64,000 bases of DNA from Scleroderma bovista (Eukaryota > Basidiomycota > Agaricomycetes > Boletales > Sclerodermataceae): assembly GCA_037178675.1 (NCBI GenBank), contig JAYMGJ010000599.1, positions 1-64,000 on the forward strand, given 5' to 3'. The position numbers were made by a program, and so were the translations under genes. Below, piece after piece: positions 19,740-31,214 of this stretch (its first letter is position 1; each line of letters opens with the position of its first letter). The notes beneath the pieces were generated by a model. That model did not search any database. It saw nothing but the letters and a program-made list of their open reading frames with translations, and was not told the DNA's origin.

Positions 19740-20560
19740 TTAGACAGTAAATTTAATATCAGCCCACCTATTATACTTGAAGCTGTAAACTATAGGCCCT
19801 CTTGTATGGTAGGGGACAGTATATTTGTTGCCTACCCATGACACACAGGATTGTGGAATTACATTTGGGCTTACTTGTATCCCATTGCAACAATCAGTTT
19901 TCAGCCCACTGGTACTACTCTGCATTAATGTATGCGGGCTCACCTGTTTTTTAGGGGACACAATTATTTCGGCTGACCCGATATACACAGGACCATATAA
20001 AAACAGCCCATTGGTGTCATATGGGATGATTAAATTTTGAATGGGCTCACCTGTATCCAATTGGAACAATGAATTCTCAGCCCACTCGTGCTACCTGTGT
20101 CAATGTATGTGGGCTCATGTGTTTTTCAGGGGACAGCATTCCCTCAGCTGACCCGTGTCACATGGTACCATACAATAACAGCCCTATCATACACCATGTG
20201 GACATGCATATCACAGCCCACTCGTGCTACACAACAGCAAAGAATATGTGCCTGCCAAAACTGTAGGGGACAGTGGTATGTGGGCTGACCTATAGCATAG
20301 GGACAGTATATACACAGCCCACCCGTGTTATACAGGATGATTAAATTATACATGGGCTCACCTGTATCACATTGGAACAAGCCACTATCAGCTCACTTGT
20401 ACTACTCGGTGTCATTATATACAAGGCTCACCTGTTTGTTAGGGTACAGTAGTAATCTGGCTGACCCGTATCTATGGGTCCCTATAATAACTGCCCATCC
20501 ATTTTACATGGGGTGGTGTAATATCACCATCCCCCTATAAGAAGGATGATGGAATAATAT
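19740..20560. repeat. Imperfect tandem repeats with a GGGCTCACCTGT core
   Basis: Units starting with CAGCCCACTnGTnCTAC recur near 19902, 20077, 20215 and 20388. Each is followed by TGTGGGCTCACCTGT, an AGGGGACAG block and CTGACCCG. Spacing varies from about 140 to 175 bp. No coding frame runs through them. Confidence 0.7.
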
Positions 20561-20639
20561 ATGGGCTTACGTGGAGCTCATTGGCACAAATATTAGTGTG
20601 CTACTATGGAACATGGGCCCACCAAGCCTGCCTTTATTC

Positions 20640-22140
20640 CACCCGCAGTAATAAACTGTGGTGGGTAATCCATAGTTCTGGAACTGAATAGCCAACTAGT
20701 AGTGATAAACCTGTGGTAGTAATTTGTTGTGATTAATTGAGATAGCCAAATGCCTGATGTTCAACCACTCCTGGTTTCCTGTGGTCTTCCTGTGGCGGCA
20801 TTGATAAAGGAATTTCTTGTCTACTACTGAGAGTAAAGGCCAAGTAGGTTTTCCATCTCTGTTGGAATCCATAGTGGTTGGTGGTCAACCAACAGGAGGT
20901 AGTGGTTGTCACCCAGGGTTGGCAGTAAACCCATGGTAGTGAAGCCAGTGCTGCTGACAGTGGTGGGATCACCCCTTATTGTATGTTCTGGTACTTCTCC
21001 CGCAGTAGATCACTCGGTAAATATCCAACCCACTGTAATCCATCTGTGGTAGTAGAGCCAGTACTGCTAGCCCACGCATTACCTTTGCATTCCAGTAAAT
21101 CCATTAATGCGCATTTGTAGTGAAAGTCATGGTGGTCAACCTGGTGGCCTCAACCTAGTAAGTTAACCTGCGGTATGTCATCCTGTCCACCCGGTAGGAT
21201 AGCCCTTGACAGGTTTGGTTGGATCACCCCTTACTATATGTACTGTTACTGGTCTTCTCTACTCAACCAATTACCTAGTGAATTTATTAATGTACATTGG
21301 TAGTGAAAGCCATGGAGACCGGGTTGACCGGAAGTATCAGTCAACCCGCGGTAAGTCAACCTGCGGTAGGTGGTAGGTCATCCCCCTGTAATCCATCCAT
21401 AGTAGGACAGCCCTTGGCAGAGTTGGTTGGATCACCACTTACTAGATGTACTGGTAGTGTCTTCTATGGCCAAACAATTACCTTTGCATTTCAGTGAATC
21501 TATTAATGTACATTGGTAGTGAAAGCCATGGATTGAAGTTGACCAGGTTTACAGAGGTATTGAGTCAACCCGTGGTAAGGAAACCCGCGGTAGGTAAACC
21601 CACGGTAGGTAAACCCACGGTAGGTAAACCTGCGGCAAGTCAATTCTTGATAAGTCAACCCATGGTTTGTCACCCTCTGTGATCCATGGTAGGTCAACCT
21701 TTGGCAGGGTCGGGTGGATCACCCCTTCCTAGACATACTGGTACTTGCCTTTTCTAGCCAACCCATTACCTTTGCATTCCAGTCAATCTATTAATGTTCA
21801 TCGGTTGTTGTCAAAGCCATGGTAGTCAAACTAGTTGACTGGTGGTGAGTCAACCCACGGTAGGTCAACCCGCGGTAGGTCTCCCTGCTTCAATCCATTG
21901 GGTAGAACAGGCCCTGGCAGGGTTGGTTGGATCACCCCTTACTAGATGTATTGGTACTTGTCTTTGCTAGCCGACCCATTACCTTTGCATTACAGTAATC
22001 CTGGGCTGGTCCATTAATGTGCATGGGAGTAAAATCCTGGCTGGCCCATATGACATGGTGACAACACCAATATCCCCATCTATCACACCTTCTTAAACAC
22101 CACCATAGCCCACCGAAATCACATGGTGACAATATTGGTG
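20640..22140. repeat. Imperfect tandem repeats of about 220-280 bp with a GGTAGGTCAACCC motif
   Basis: The block GTTGGTTGGATCACCCCTTA recurs near 21215, 21429, 21705 and 21921, each followed by TTACCTTTGCATTCCAGT and a run of short units like CGGTAGGTCAACCC. At 21580-21640 the short unit forms a local array with a 16-bp period (ACGGTAGGTAAACCC). No gene is seen. Confidence 0.75.
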
Positions 22141-22336
22141 TGTGTAGCCCACCCGTGTTACATTGTAATAGTTAATGCTGGGCTTGTCCTCCACTGGCCC
22201 GTGACACACAGCCGATTTTCACCCTCGTCTGACTGTGTTACATGTGACAAAGTAGGTGCATTATGTGAAGGATTACAGTGCAAGCCCTATGGTATGACAA
22301 TGGTATCAATCTGTTATAGGTTCACTCCTATTTGTC

Positions 22337-22957
22337 ATGCTTGGCACACGACCGGACATTGCCTTTGCCATCATTAAAAATGTCACAATTCATAGCAAAT
22401 CCTACAGAAGAACACCTCCAGAAGGCACTTCACATAGTGAAGTATTTGGGTTCAACTCCAAACCTTGCACTTCATTTTTCAGGAGGAGCTTCATCATTGG
22501 ATTGCTATTTAGATTCTGACTGGGCAGGTGATAGCAAAACAGGATGTTCAACCAGTGGTTATGCTATCTTTCTTGGCAATGACTTGGTTAGCTGGCAATC
22601 TTGCCAACAACCAACCATGGCTCTGTCTTCAACAGAAGCCAAATGTGTGATTGTGTACAACAGATTCTATGGATTAAATCACTCTTTCAAGAGTGTCATT
22701 TATTTCTCAATCACTTCATAATGTTCAGAGATAACAAAGGCACTGTTCATATTGTGCAGAACCCAGTCATGGAAGGACAGTCAAAGCATATTGATATCAA
22801 GTATTATTTCCTTCATGAATGCATTGAGAAACAAACTTTCATGCTTGATTATGTTCCTACTGATCAGCAGAAAGCTGACATGATGACCAAGAATCTGACA
22901 TGGCAGAAATTCCAAGACAATTGCTCGCAACTGAACCTTCTAGAGTTCAAGTCTTAG
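22337..22957 (+). pseudogene. 3' end of Ty1/copia pol (RNase H), frameshifted
   Basis: Begins inside the copia RNase H region with LGTRPDIAFAI and YLGSTPNLALHFSGG, then DSDWAGDSKTGCSTSGYAI and SWQSCQQPTMALSSTEA. One or two frame changes near 22370 and 22650 separate this from RDNKGTVHIVQNP and the copia signature KHIDIKYYFLHE, ending in a stop at 22955-22957. Only the last fifth of the element is present, so it is 5' truncated. Confidence 0.9.
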
Positions 22958-22967
22958 CAAGGAGGAG

Positions 22968-23956
22968 TGTTGACAAGAAAGTATTATCTTATCTTATCTA
23001 ATCTTGGAGATTTCCAGAGATCACAGTTACATGTGATTTGGAGTAGTGTCAACTGGATTACCGGTAGATCACATGACCAGCTCCACAAGATAGCCGGAAC
23101 TATCACATGCAAGGCACATGTTTAACACATGCTGATGCATGTTGCAGGCACATTTCCAGATAACTATGTTTATGGAAAGTGCACCTACTACATATGGGAA
23201 TATTGTTAAGACCATGTCCAACTCCAGACTCTTATCCGGTTACTCTGGTCGCATCGCAGTACTACAGCTCAACTCCAGACCTCTGTACGTCACTCCGGTA
23301 CCAGACGCGCACATACTCTTCTGCTAAGTGTGACCCTTTGCATTAATCCCTATCCAGTCGTTACTTCACCTCTCCGTCAACCCTATAGTACTGTGAGTTC
23401 CCCGTGCTCTGTTTATATCTTCTACCTTGTAGTATTTTCTCCGGACCTCACTTATTTTCATTGGACCTGACCTAGTCCCAACTCCAGTTATTCCTTGTCC
23501 ACCCTTTGGGCTGTTTACTTGTCACCGTAAATACTCGACCCTAGTTCTCCGTAGTATAAGTACCCTGTACTCCATCCTGTATACTTCAGTCTGAAATCAA
23601 CTTAGTCTCTACTCCTGTACTCTGTCTGTCTCTGTCTCCGTCTCCACCTGACCGGAACCTACACAAGGGATCAATGCTCAATCCTCTTGTTGTTGAATCC
23701 AATCGGTCTCAACTCCGGCCGGACTAAACCCCTTGTCCAGCCTCTGCCCTTCTCCTTCGTCCGCTTTCATCTGGACTTGACCGGACCCCCTACCGGAGTA
23801 GACCCGGACTTGACAAATATGGTGAAATAGGCAAGAATAATACTTATCTATGCACAGACCATGTACCACAGGTATATATACCCTGTAGGATTCCCTGTAG
23901 TTCCTAAGTTCAATACAGTCTCAACTGTTCTCTCATTACTTGCTACTAAAGGTACA
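22968..23956 (+). repeat. Copia 3' LTR, interrupted by a solo gypsy LTR
   Basis: A purine tract AAGGAGGAG (22959-22967) is followed directly by TGTTGACAAG, the expected start of a 3' LTR. The LTR continues past the inserted gypsy LTR with a TATA-like GGTATATATACC near 23871 and a probable end at TACA (23956). Its length without the insertion would be about 370 bp. The 3' boundary is uncertain because no second LTR is present. Confidence 0.55.
23204..23815 (+). repeat. Solo gypsy LTR (612 bp)
   Basis: Homologous to the LTRs at 3878-4497 and 13514-15644 but in the opposite orientation. Starts TGTTAAGACC and ends GGACTTGACA. Perfect 5-bp target duplication AATAT at 23199-23203 and 23816-23820. 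No internal region remains, as expected after LTR-LTR recombination. Confidence 0.93.
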
Positions 23957-23989
23957 CTTGTGTCCCTCTGTTGCTGTTGCCCCAGTTTT

Positions 23990-24400
23990 GTTGCTACAGG
24001 TGGATCTGACCACTCTGACTGCTCTGACTGGTCTGGAGTGGCCTGAAGTGCCTGACTGGCCTGACTGCCTAGAGGGTCTGATCACTCTGACTCCTCTGAC
24101 TGGTCTGGAGTGGCCTGAAGTGTCTGACTGGCCTGACTGTCTGGTGTGTCTGGCCACTCTGACTGGTCTGACTGGTCTGAAGTGTCAAAATGGTCTAACT
24201 GACCTGGCAGGTCTTAAATGTCTGACTGACTTACTGTCTGGGGGGTCTGATTGGTCTGATTGGTCTGAACTGGTCTTAAATGTCTGACTGACTTATGGTC
24301 TGGGCAGTCTTAAGTGTCTGACTGACTTACTGTCTGGGGGTCTGACTGCTCTGACTGCTCTGGAGTGGTCTGAAATGTCTGATTCCAGAACTCCCAGTCT
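23990..24400. repeat. Minisatellite of CTGACTGGTCTG-type units
   Basis: Short degenerate units such as CTCTGACTGGTCTGGAGTGGCCTGAAGTG repeat throughout, with larger internal duplications (two near-identical blocks at about 24008-24060 and 24080-24130). The long ORFs here are repeat artefacts. Confidence 0.75.
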
Positions 24401-26590
24401 GATGACAGATGCTCCCAGACTGTTAAGAGACCTAAGTGCTGTCAGAGAAATTGTCACCTTGCTGATGAAGATACCTGACCAACACTATCTACCCTATCCT
24501 GAATTGGCTGGGCTGATCCACTACTGTATCAAAATGACATCCTAAGATGTACTTTATGTATATGAGAATGGTAGTTAATGCTTTGTCAAATCCTCATCAA
24601 TTTCTTGATGCATAGAGCTCAAATAGAATAGGGGAATACAGTCCTTTGCTTGCCCCTAGCTAAGCTTCCACCAGCCCCACGGACATATATCTCACACATA
24701 TTTACTTCATACATAACCAATTCTGCTGGAGTACTACCTCATATGTAACAAGACATAGCCTTGCTTCGCTGCAGCAATGTAGGAAATGATACTGTACTCA
24801 ACAGCAGCAACGTGTCCACTGTACCACGCTGTTGCACTGCATCCGCGATCTGTGTCACTGTTGTACTGTAGCCAGATTGTGTAGTTCTGTATTGCAATTG
24901 TTGTAAATACACTGTAATCTATGAATGCTAGTGGTCACATCATCAATGCCGTGACCCGCCCATTGCTGGTGGCATCACCATTGTCCCTATTCTTCGTTGC
25001 CATAGTTGTTGTCATCTGCCATGGCACTGACCCAGGTGCTAGTGCTGGTGCCACCACCATCATCATTGATGCCGGTGGTGGTGCGTGCTGGCGCTGGGGT
25101 TGTTGTCGTCACCAGTGGTCACACCGCGGCGTGCATGACAGTGAGGTGCTGGGGTCAACGACGATGACAGTGGTTGCATCGCAACTCGCAGCGTGCAGTC
25201 GTGGTACTGTGAGTTGGTTACCTGGTGGGTGGTTTCAATTATTAGTACATGTGAGTACTTACAACAAAACAAAAATAAAATTGATGGATACATACCACTG
25301 TCGTGTCGTTCTGGTGAGTGTGGTCATGTCTTCAAGTGTTCGTCTGTTTGGGCGTACAGTTACACCTATCAAGTTGCGGGTGTGGGTGAGTGTGTAGAGG
25401 TCATGTAGTAATAATAATTAATTAATGAAAAGAGAAAAAAAAAACAGACAGACAGGGGGGCAGTCGAAGCAGACAGAGTGGTGGCGGCTGGCATAACTGC
25501 CATCCATCATGGTTGTTGGGGCTCCACCACCAAGCCTTCAGAAACAGGCCTGCCTAGCAGACAATGCTGTCATGTTCATAGTCATTGTCATCAAGGTGGT
25601 CGTGGTTGTTACCATTGTTGTTGGTGGGGCCTGGGGCTGGGCATTTGGTGCAGGTGTGGGCGCGGGTACGGGTTCTGCGGTCATGGGCATGGTTGTTAAT
25701 GCGGTCACGGTTGCGATCATTGTGGTGGTGCTGGTGTTGGTGCTAGCCGCAGGTGTGGGTGTGGGTGCGGGTGCTGTGGTTGTGGTACTAGTGCTGGCCA
25801 CAGGTGCAGGTGGCCCATCATTGTGCCTTGTCATCCAGGTTGTCGTTCTCAGCGAGTGCGCACAGGTTGTGGTTGTGGTTGTGGTTGTGGTTGTGGTTGT
25901 GGTTGTGGTTGTGGTTGTGGTTGTGGTCATGGTCGTCATTTTTGCAGTTGTCGTCATGGTGGTGGGTGGCCATGTCGTCATCATTGTCAGGGTACTATGG
26001 AGCATCCATCGCTTCACATTGGTGGGCTGCCATGTGAATCTGTCTTCAATTGATTCGAACTGAACATTGACAGGATCGGTTGTGACCTTCAGTGCGAGGA
26101 TGATGGTCATGTTAACGGGCGTGGCAGTGGTGCGTTAGTGATGGTGACCGGTGTAGGTACTTACAGGTGCTCTGTTGTCATCCGTAGCGGTGGTGAGCCC
26201 ATCATCCATGCTCTCATATGTACTTGCGGGTTTACTTATGCGGCAGAGGATGCATGCTACGGAGCTTACCCACAGATAAGTGCGCATCAGATCATTTCGA
26301 TCACATGTACTGTACTCACTGGAGGGCAGCAGTCAGGTGTTATGGCAAGACCGTGCTGGAAATGGGGTGGACAGGTGTGGAAGCCAGACATAAGAGTCTA
26401 AAGACTCAAACCTAATCAGCAGGTGACTCAAGAGAAACAAAATAACGGCCCTAAGTGGTCAAGTCTGATCATACAACATGCACTGCTGCACACTGCCACT
26501 GAAGAATGATGAAGCCAAAAGCGTAGGCAACACATTTGGAAGGTGAGGGTGCAAACAGTATATATAGGGGGTCTGGGGACAAGCCTGCAA
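24400..26590. other. Gene-poor, G/T-skewed low-complexity DNA with a GGTTGT microsatellite
   Basis: No recognisable gene. 25500-26100 is strongly G/T-skewed and gives Val-rich or Thr-rich artefact ORFs. At 25863-25926 the hexamer GGTTGT is repeated about ten times. Similar trinucleotide-rich sequence recurs at 30580-30840. Confidence 0.6.
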
Positions 26591-26600
26591 AACAGCATAG

Positions 26601-27141
26601 TTAGAACATAGGGACAAATAGATACAAATGAAAGCGAGGGATATCCTTAATATACGAGTAATCGACTATTCTCTTTGCAAGATCCCTACCATGAATCTCA
26701 GGCCGGAACGTGAGTTTGCAGTACTTCCACTGTGTAAATCGAAAGGACAAACGTAACATCGGGACACAGCAACCACGATGATAATAACAGAAATCTGTGG
26801 ATGGTAGATCTTTGAGGGCTTGTGTCAGGAGAATGCACGTCAGTTGGAAGGATGATTCTGTCGCTGCCAAAGTCGTGCGTGTATCACTCCCCTTAGCCTT
26901 GACTCCCGCAAAAACACACTCCTGTCGAAATAAGTAGAACGCCCACCCCTGCGAGTGCGCAACTTTGCCCATCCAACATTTGTTCCATGGACTCGTTGTG
27001 CTCAAATCTGTACACAGGAACAGTGTCCTCCCAGATGAGTTGGAAATGATACGGATATATCTGTTTCTGAGCCGGCGGAGTAATGAGTGAAGAGCTGAGA
27101 TGAGAGATACTAGTAGGCAGATGAGGGTTAAGCATATCCAT
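26601..27141 (-). CDS. Hypothetical protein, probably two exons
   Basis: An ATG at 27141 starts MDMLNPHLPTSISHLSSSLI and includes YHFQLIWEDTVPVYRFEHN. A second frame (to 26601) contains VFAGVKAKGSDTRTTLAA, DLPSTDFCYYHRGCCVPM and WKYCKLTFRPEIHG. A candidate intron ending TTTCGACAG joins them near 26930. The composition looks like real protein, but I recognise no family. It lies just upstream of, and divergent from, the first HET gene. Confidence 0.3.
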
Positions 27142-27379
27142 AAAGTTGAGTCGCTGGTTGCGAGGCGCGGGTTTCAGATTCAGCCATGTTCATTAATCGT
27201 ATGGTGCCTTCGGACCAGGAGTGAGTAGTTCCCCTAAGCACTGGGTGGTCAGCAAGGTATCTTACTTGATAATGCCGGTGGGCGCTCAGTTGCTTGCTGT
27301 GCTATGCCGAAGCCTTTCGGCTCGATATCACACGTGCTATCCTTGTGCCCTTACTACCATCACGATCAGTTGACTGGCA

Positions 27380-27386
27380 TATAAAG
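27380..27386 (+). promoter_or_regulatory. TATA box of HET gene 1
   Basis: TATAAAG within GGCATATAAAGACG, about 95 bp upstream of the conserved ATG at 27481. The same GGCATATAAAGAC occurs upstream of the mini-HET at 59303-59315. Confidence 0.55.
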
Positions 27387-27480
27387 ACGTTAGCCAACTG
27401 TCGGCAATTCGTTTAGGGGAGGTATGGATACCATCTACAATTAATGATCACGGTCAAGATTGAACATGCACTTGTGTAGC

Positions 27481-29812
27481 ATGCGCTTGATCAAAGTAGA
27501 GGCCTTTCTTGAAAGGGAGCAATTGTTTGGACGGGGAGAGCGTGCTGACCGTCGAGCCAAAGTGCTCGAGTTCGGTGATGACGAAGTAGCAGAGTACGCG
27601 ATCTTATCCCATCGGTGGACCGAGCAAGAAGTCGATTATAACGAGATAGTCAAGCTCGCAAAGATGGACGAAGAGGAGAGAACTGAAATTCGCCACCGTG
27701 GAGGCTATCGCAAGATCCTCCAAAGCTGCAAGCAGGCGGAGAAAGATGGGTACAAGTGGTTGTGGGTCGACACATGCTGTATCGACAAGCGAAGCAGCGC
27801 AGAGCTATCAGAGGCCATCAATTCCATGTACCGGTGGTACGACAACTCAAGGATATGCTATGCGTACCTCCACGACCTTCCCGGCTCATCATTTCCTACT
27901 GTGCGTAATAATGAGAGGTATGCCAAGTCGAACGGCTGGCCGGAGTGGTTCTCGCGTGGGTGGACACTGCAAGAGATGATAGCGCCGAGGAATGTCCAGT
28001 TCTTCAACAAGGATTGGCATCCCATCGGTAACAAGAGGACGCTTGCACTTACCTTACAAACCATCACTCAAGTTCCACAGCATATATTGAAGGAAGGACT
28101 TTCGTCACACCGTCCGTGCGTTGCCCAAGTCATGTCATGGGCTGCAAATCGGACGACCACTCGAGCGGAGGACAGGGCTTATTCTCTGATCGGTCTGCTG
28201 GACGTGAATATGCCGATGTTGTATGGAGAGGGGAAGAAGGCGTTTCACCGTCTTCAACTGGAGATCATCCGCACGTCGAACGACCACAGCATTTTTGCAT
28301 GGGGTTGCAGGGGAGCAGGGCGGACTCGCAGTATCCTTGCGGACGACCCGAGCTTCTTCCGGGATTGCCATAAGATGGAACTGATGAATCAAGACGAGTT
28401 CATCGAATCTCTCAAAGAGCGCATCCCAGAAGGAGAGTTCCCTTCAACTGAGGATGATCGACTTGGCACATTCCCAGTCACGAATCGCGGCATCCAAATT
28501 TGGCTGTTCCTCCGTCCCCGTGTTGGCTCTGACTCAATCTTCCAAGCCCTGCTGCCATGTCGCTCTCATCCATCGGGTCCACCAGTGGCCATCGATGTGG
28601 CTTTGTGGGAATCCAATTACTATCGATACTCAGAGTCTATGGGTTATGAAAGGGGACGTCTACAATTACAAAAAGTCTATCTCAGATATCAAGATACGCT
28701 GCATCACAACTCATTCGAAATTGATGACAGTGGAATCCACGAGAGGGGTTTTACCTACTCGGCTACGTGCCCAGGGAAATTATTCACAGGGAACACGGTC
28801 ACTCTGAGCATTGCAAATCCTCTTTGCGTTAAACGCTATTCTTGCAGTCAAGAGTATCAATTCGCAGTGGGTTTTGGACACTGGTTTGGCCAGAACTGGA
28901 TGCATGTCGTTTGCAAGGAACCTGACACGATTTCTTGGAACCCCGATGACTTGATGCTGGAGAGAGCGCCGATGCATGCACAGTCCATGAAGAAGGCACG
29001 TTCTGGAGCTGCAAGCTGTCGGATCTGCATTATGGAGACCCGTCTCCCACGATCAGCCTGGATCTTGCAGATGTCTTGCGTCATGTGGAAGAGCTCAAGG
29101 ATATGTGGAGTTAAGCTTGAGATATTTCAGAATCCCAGATCCAGAATTGCGTCAGGTGAATGGACAGGCTTCGATATTGATGTAAGTAGATTCTTCTTTG
29201 TGCATGCACATTACAATCTCATTGGCCACCATTGATACAGGGAGCAGACGATCCAGACCGTGACTGGCGGGGTCTCATGATATGCCATTGTCCGAGTAAG
29301 CAGGATAGCTATGAGCTATTCGTGGATGGGGTCTCTATGAGGTTCTCATACGCACCCCATGGTATAAAGGTGAGTGCACATGCCTTTCACACTCTACTTG
29401 AGTCTTATGAGGGCAGCTGGGAGACTATGGTCACTTTTCGCACTCTGAAGACTTCTGCTGCGAAGGAAACCTGTTTACTGACCTCAAGTCACTTTCTTTA
29501 AAGGCGAACATCACCCCAAGGCAGCACAAAATATCTGAAAGGCGTGGGCACCAGAGAGAGAGTGACATTGTGAGAGCATACTACTCCCCTGATCGTTTTG
29601 CTGAATTACACAAACCACTTGGCCTGTCGCTTCCGAGTAACGACGACTTCAAATCATTGTTGGTTTCCCTCTCTACTCGACTCACCAACAGATATCTCAT
29701 CACAAAGGTCATACAATCTCGCCCTAACCTTCGCCAGCCAGGCTTAGGCACAACACACTGGTACAACATTACAAAGCCGTTTGTTTGGTACCGAAATGAA
29801 GGTGCTGGCTGA
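27481..29812 (+). CDS. HET-domain protein 1 (heterokaryon incompatibility type), full length
   Basis: HET proteins trigger incompatibility or cell death when nonself is sensed. The start is placed at 27481 (MRLIKVEAFLERE), the ATG shared by all paralogs here; an upstream in-frame ATG at 27466 is possible. Exons: 27481-29181, 29241-29369 and about 29504-29812, giving near 712 codons. HET motifs in order: YAILSHRW (about residue 42), WLWVDTCCIDKRSSAELSEA, CYAYLHDLP and WFSRGWTLQEMIAP. The family-typical TRAEDRAYSLIGLLDVNMPM and LYGEGKKAFHRLQ follow. No NACHT or repeat domain follows; the C-terminal half is a lineage-specific region conserved in the neighbours. Intron 2 is open in frame and, if retained, gives an earlier stop at 29499-29501. 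Confidence 0.88.
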
Positions 29813-31214
29813 CATTAGCGAGAATTCCATGGTCATTCGTGCAAAGAAACTAGGCCTCGAGACCATGGGAAAAGAAAGTGGTGCCAAGGGTGGGTTGTTC
29901 CAGGCTTCCAGTGGTGTCATTGTATTGAGGCCCACTGGGGGTGTCTTCAGTTATGCAGATAAGTGGTGTGTGGTGGCTTCAAGCCAAAGAAACATAAGTC
30001 TACTAGTGGAGATGCCCACTGCTCAGGCGAGCTTGGCCATTCTGTGGCGAGTGCTGGTGAGTGAGGTACTGTATATTCAAGTTTGATCCCTTTTGAATGA
30101 TTCACACCACTGTCGTAGGTCGTGTCTGATGTACTCGCTGCTGTTGTCGCCCCACAAATGCTTGTGCTGCATGTGTTATATTATCATTCAAGGTAAGCAT
30201 TGTAACCTTTAACTTCGACACTCCCAGAGGTCGGTGTGTGAGGTCGCCGGGTCTGGGATGTGTAACATTAATTTCGCTCTGGCACAGGAATGGCTTGCTA
30301 TGCTGTGCGTGAATGCAGTCATTACCCGTGCGTTCTGTTAATCCTGATACAAGACCTTTGTCTAATATGCATTGCAGACCACTAATACTGACGTGTCCAA
30401 ACTGTTCAGTGGTGCCAACTTTGCCATGTATCAGGCATCTCATTTAGGGTATCGAGCCTGTAGTGTAACTTTATTGGAACACATATGAGACGTAGTAAAT
30501 AAAACATATCAATTGGTAGAAGGAAAACATAGTAAGCTGAGACTACTACAATGGTACGAACTGCAGCTCCAGAGCTGTCGTAGTTGTGGGTGTTGTCGAC
30601 ATCGCGCGGCTGTGGCCAGGTGGCATGACGCCAATGGTGGCTGTCGTTGTCATCGTCATCGTCATCGTCGCTCGTGCCGTTAGTATCACAGTGTTGCTGG
30701 CTCCACAGGTGATCGTCGTCGGCCGTTGTCACCGCAGCAGTCTTAGCTGCCAACGGACGTTGTTGCCCTGGTCCGTCATTGAAGTGGAAGGTGTGGCCAG
30801 TGTCGTCGTCGTTCGTGACCATTGAGGTAAAGGTTGTCGTCGTCGAACACGCATACAGACGTACACAGCGTTGCAAACGATACGCAAAGTTCAAACCGCT
30901 GAAAATGAAGTAATGAATGTCAGAATACGTTGGATCGGGTCGAGGACACGGAACTCACCGATTCATTGGCGCAAAATCAAGCAACCATAATCTGCCAATT
31001 AATGGAGAATGGTCAGCATCGACAACGTTGAAATACATGGAAGATGCTGCTTACTTCCCATTCCTCATCATCCAACATCAGGTGACCACGTACCTGCTCC
31101 CAAGCCAACATTTTCGTCCCAAAGGATCTGTCGATAATTCCTAACTTTGTTCTTGCACACTTTTAGATTGAATTATGTGCCTTGTCAACAAAAAGGCAAT
31201 TATTTGGGCGGATA
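29813..31214. other. Intergenic DNA, no gene recognised
   Basis: No ORF with a recognisable domain. 30580-30840 holds GTCATC-type trinucleotide runs that create Asp-rich frames on the minus strand. Confidence 0.5.

Noticed and set aside
21540..21680. Regularly spaced short repeats resembling a CRISPR array
   Set aside because: The spacing is only 16 bp, there are no unique spacers, and the genome is eukaryotic. It is a minisatellite.
23936..24287. ORFs of 70-115 codons on both strands in the CTGACTGGTCTG repeats
   Set aside because: They are products of a repeat unit that lacks stop codons in some frames. There is no conserved domain or splice signal.
25509..26110. Long overlapping ORFs, Val-rich on plus and Thr-rich on minus
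   Set aside because: They arise from the GGTTGT microsatellite and surrounding G/T-skewed repeats. Several frames are open at once and no domain is present.
30406..30894. Minus-strand Asp-rich ORF
   Set aside because: Caused by GTCATC trinucleotide runs. There is no conserved segment or start context.
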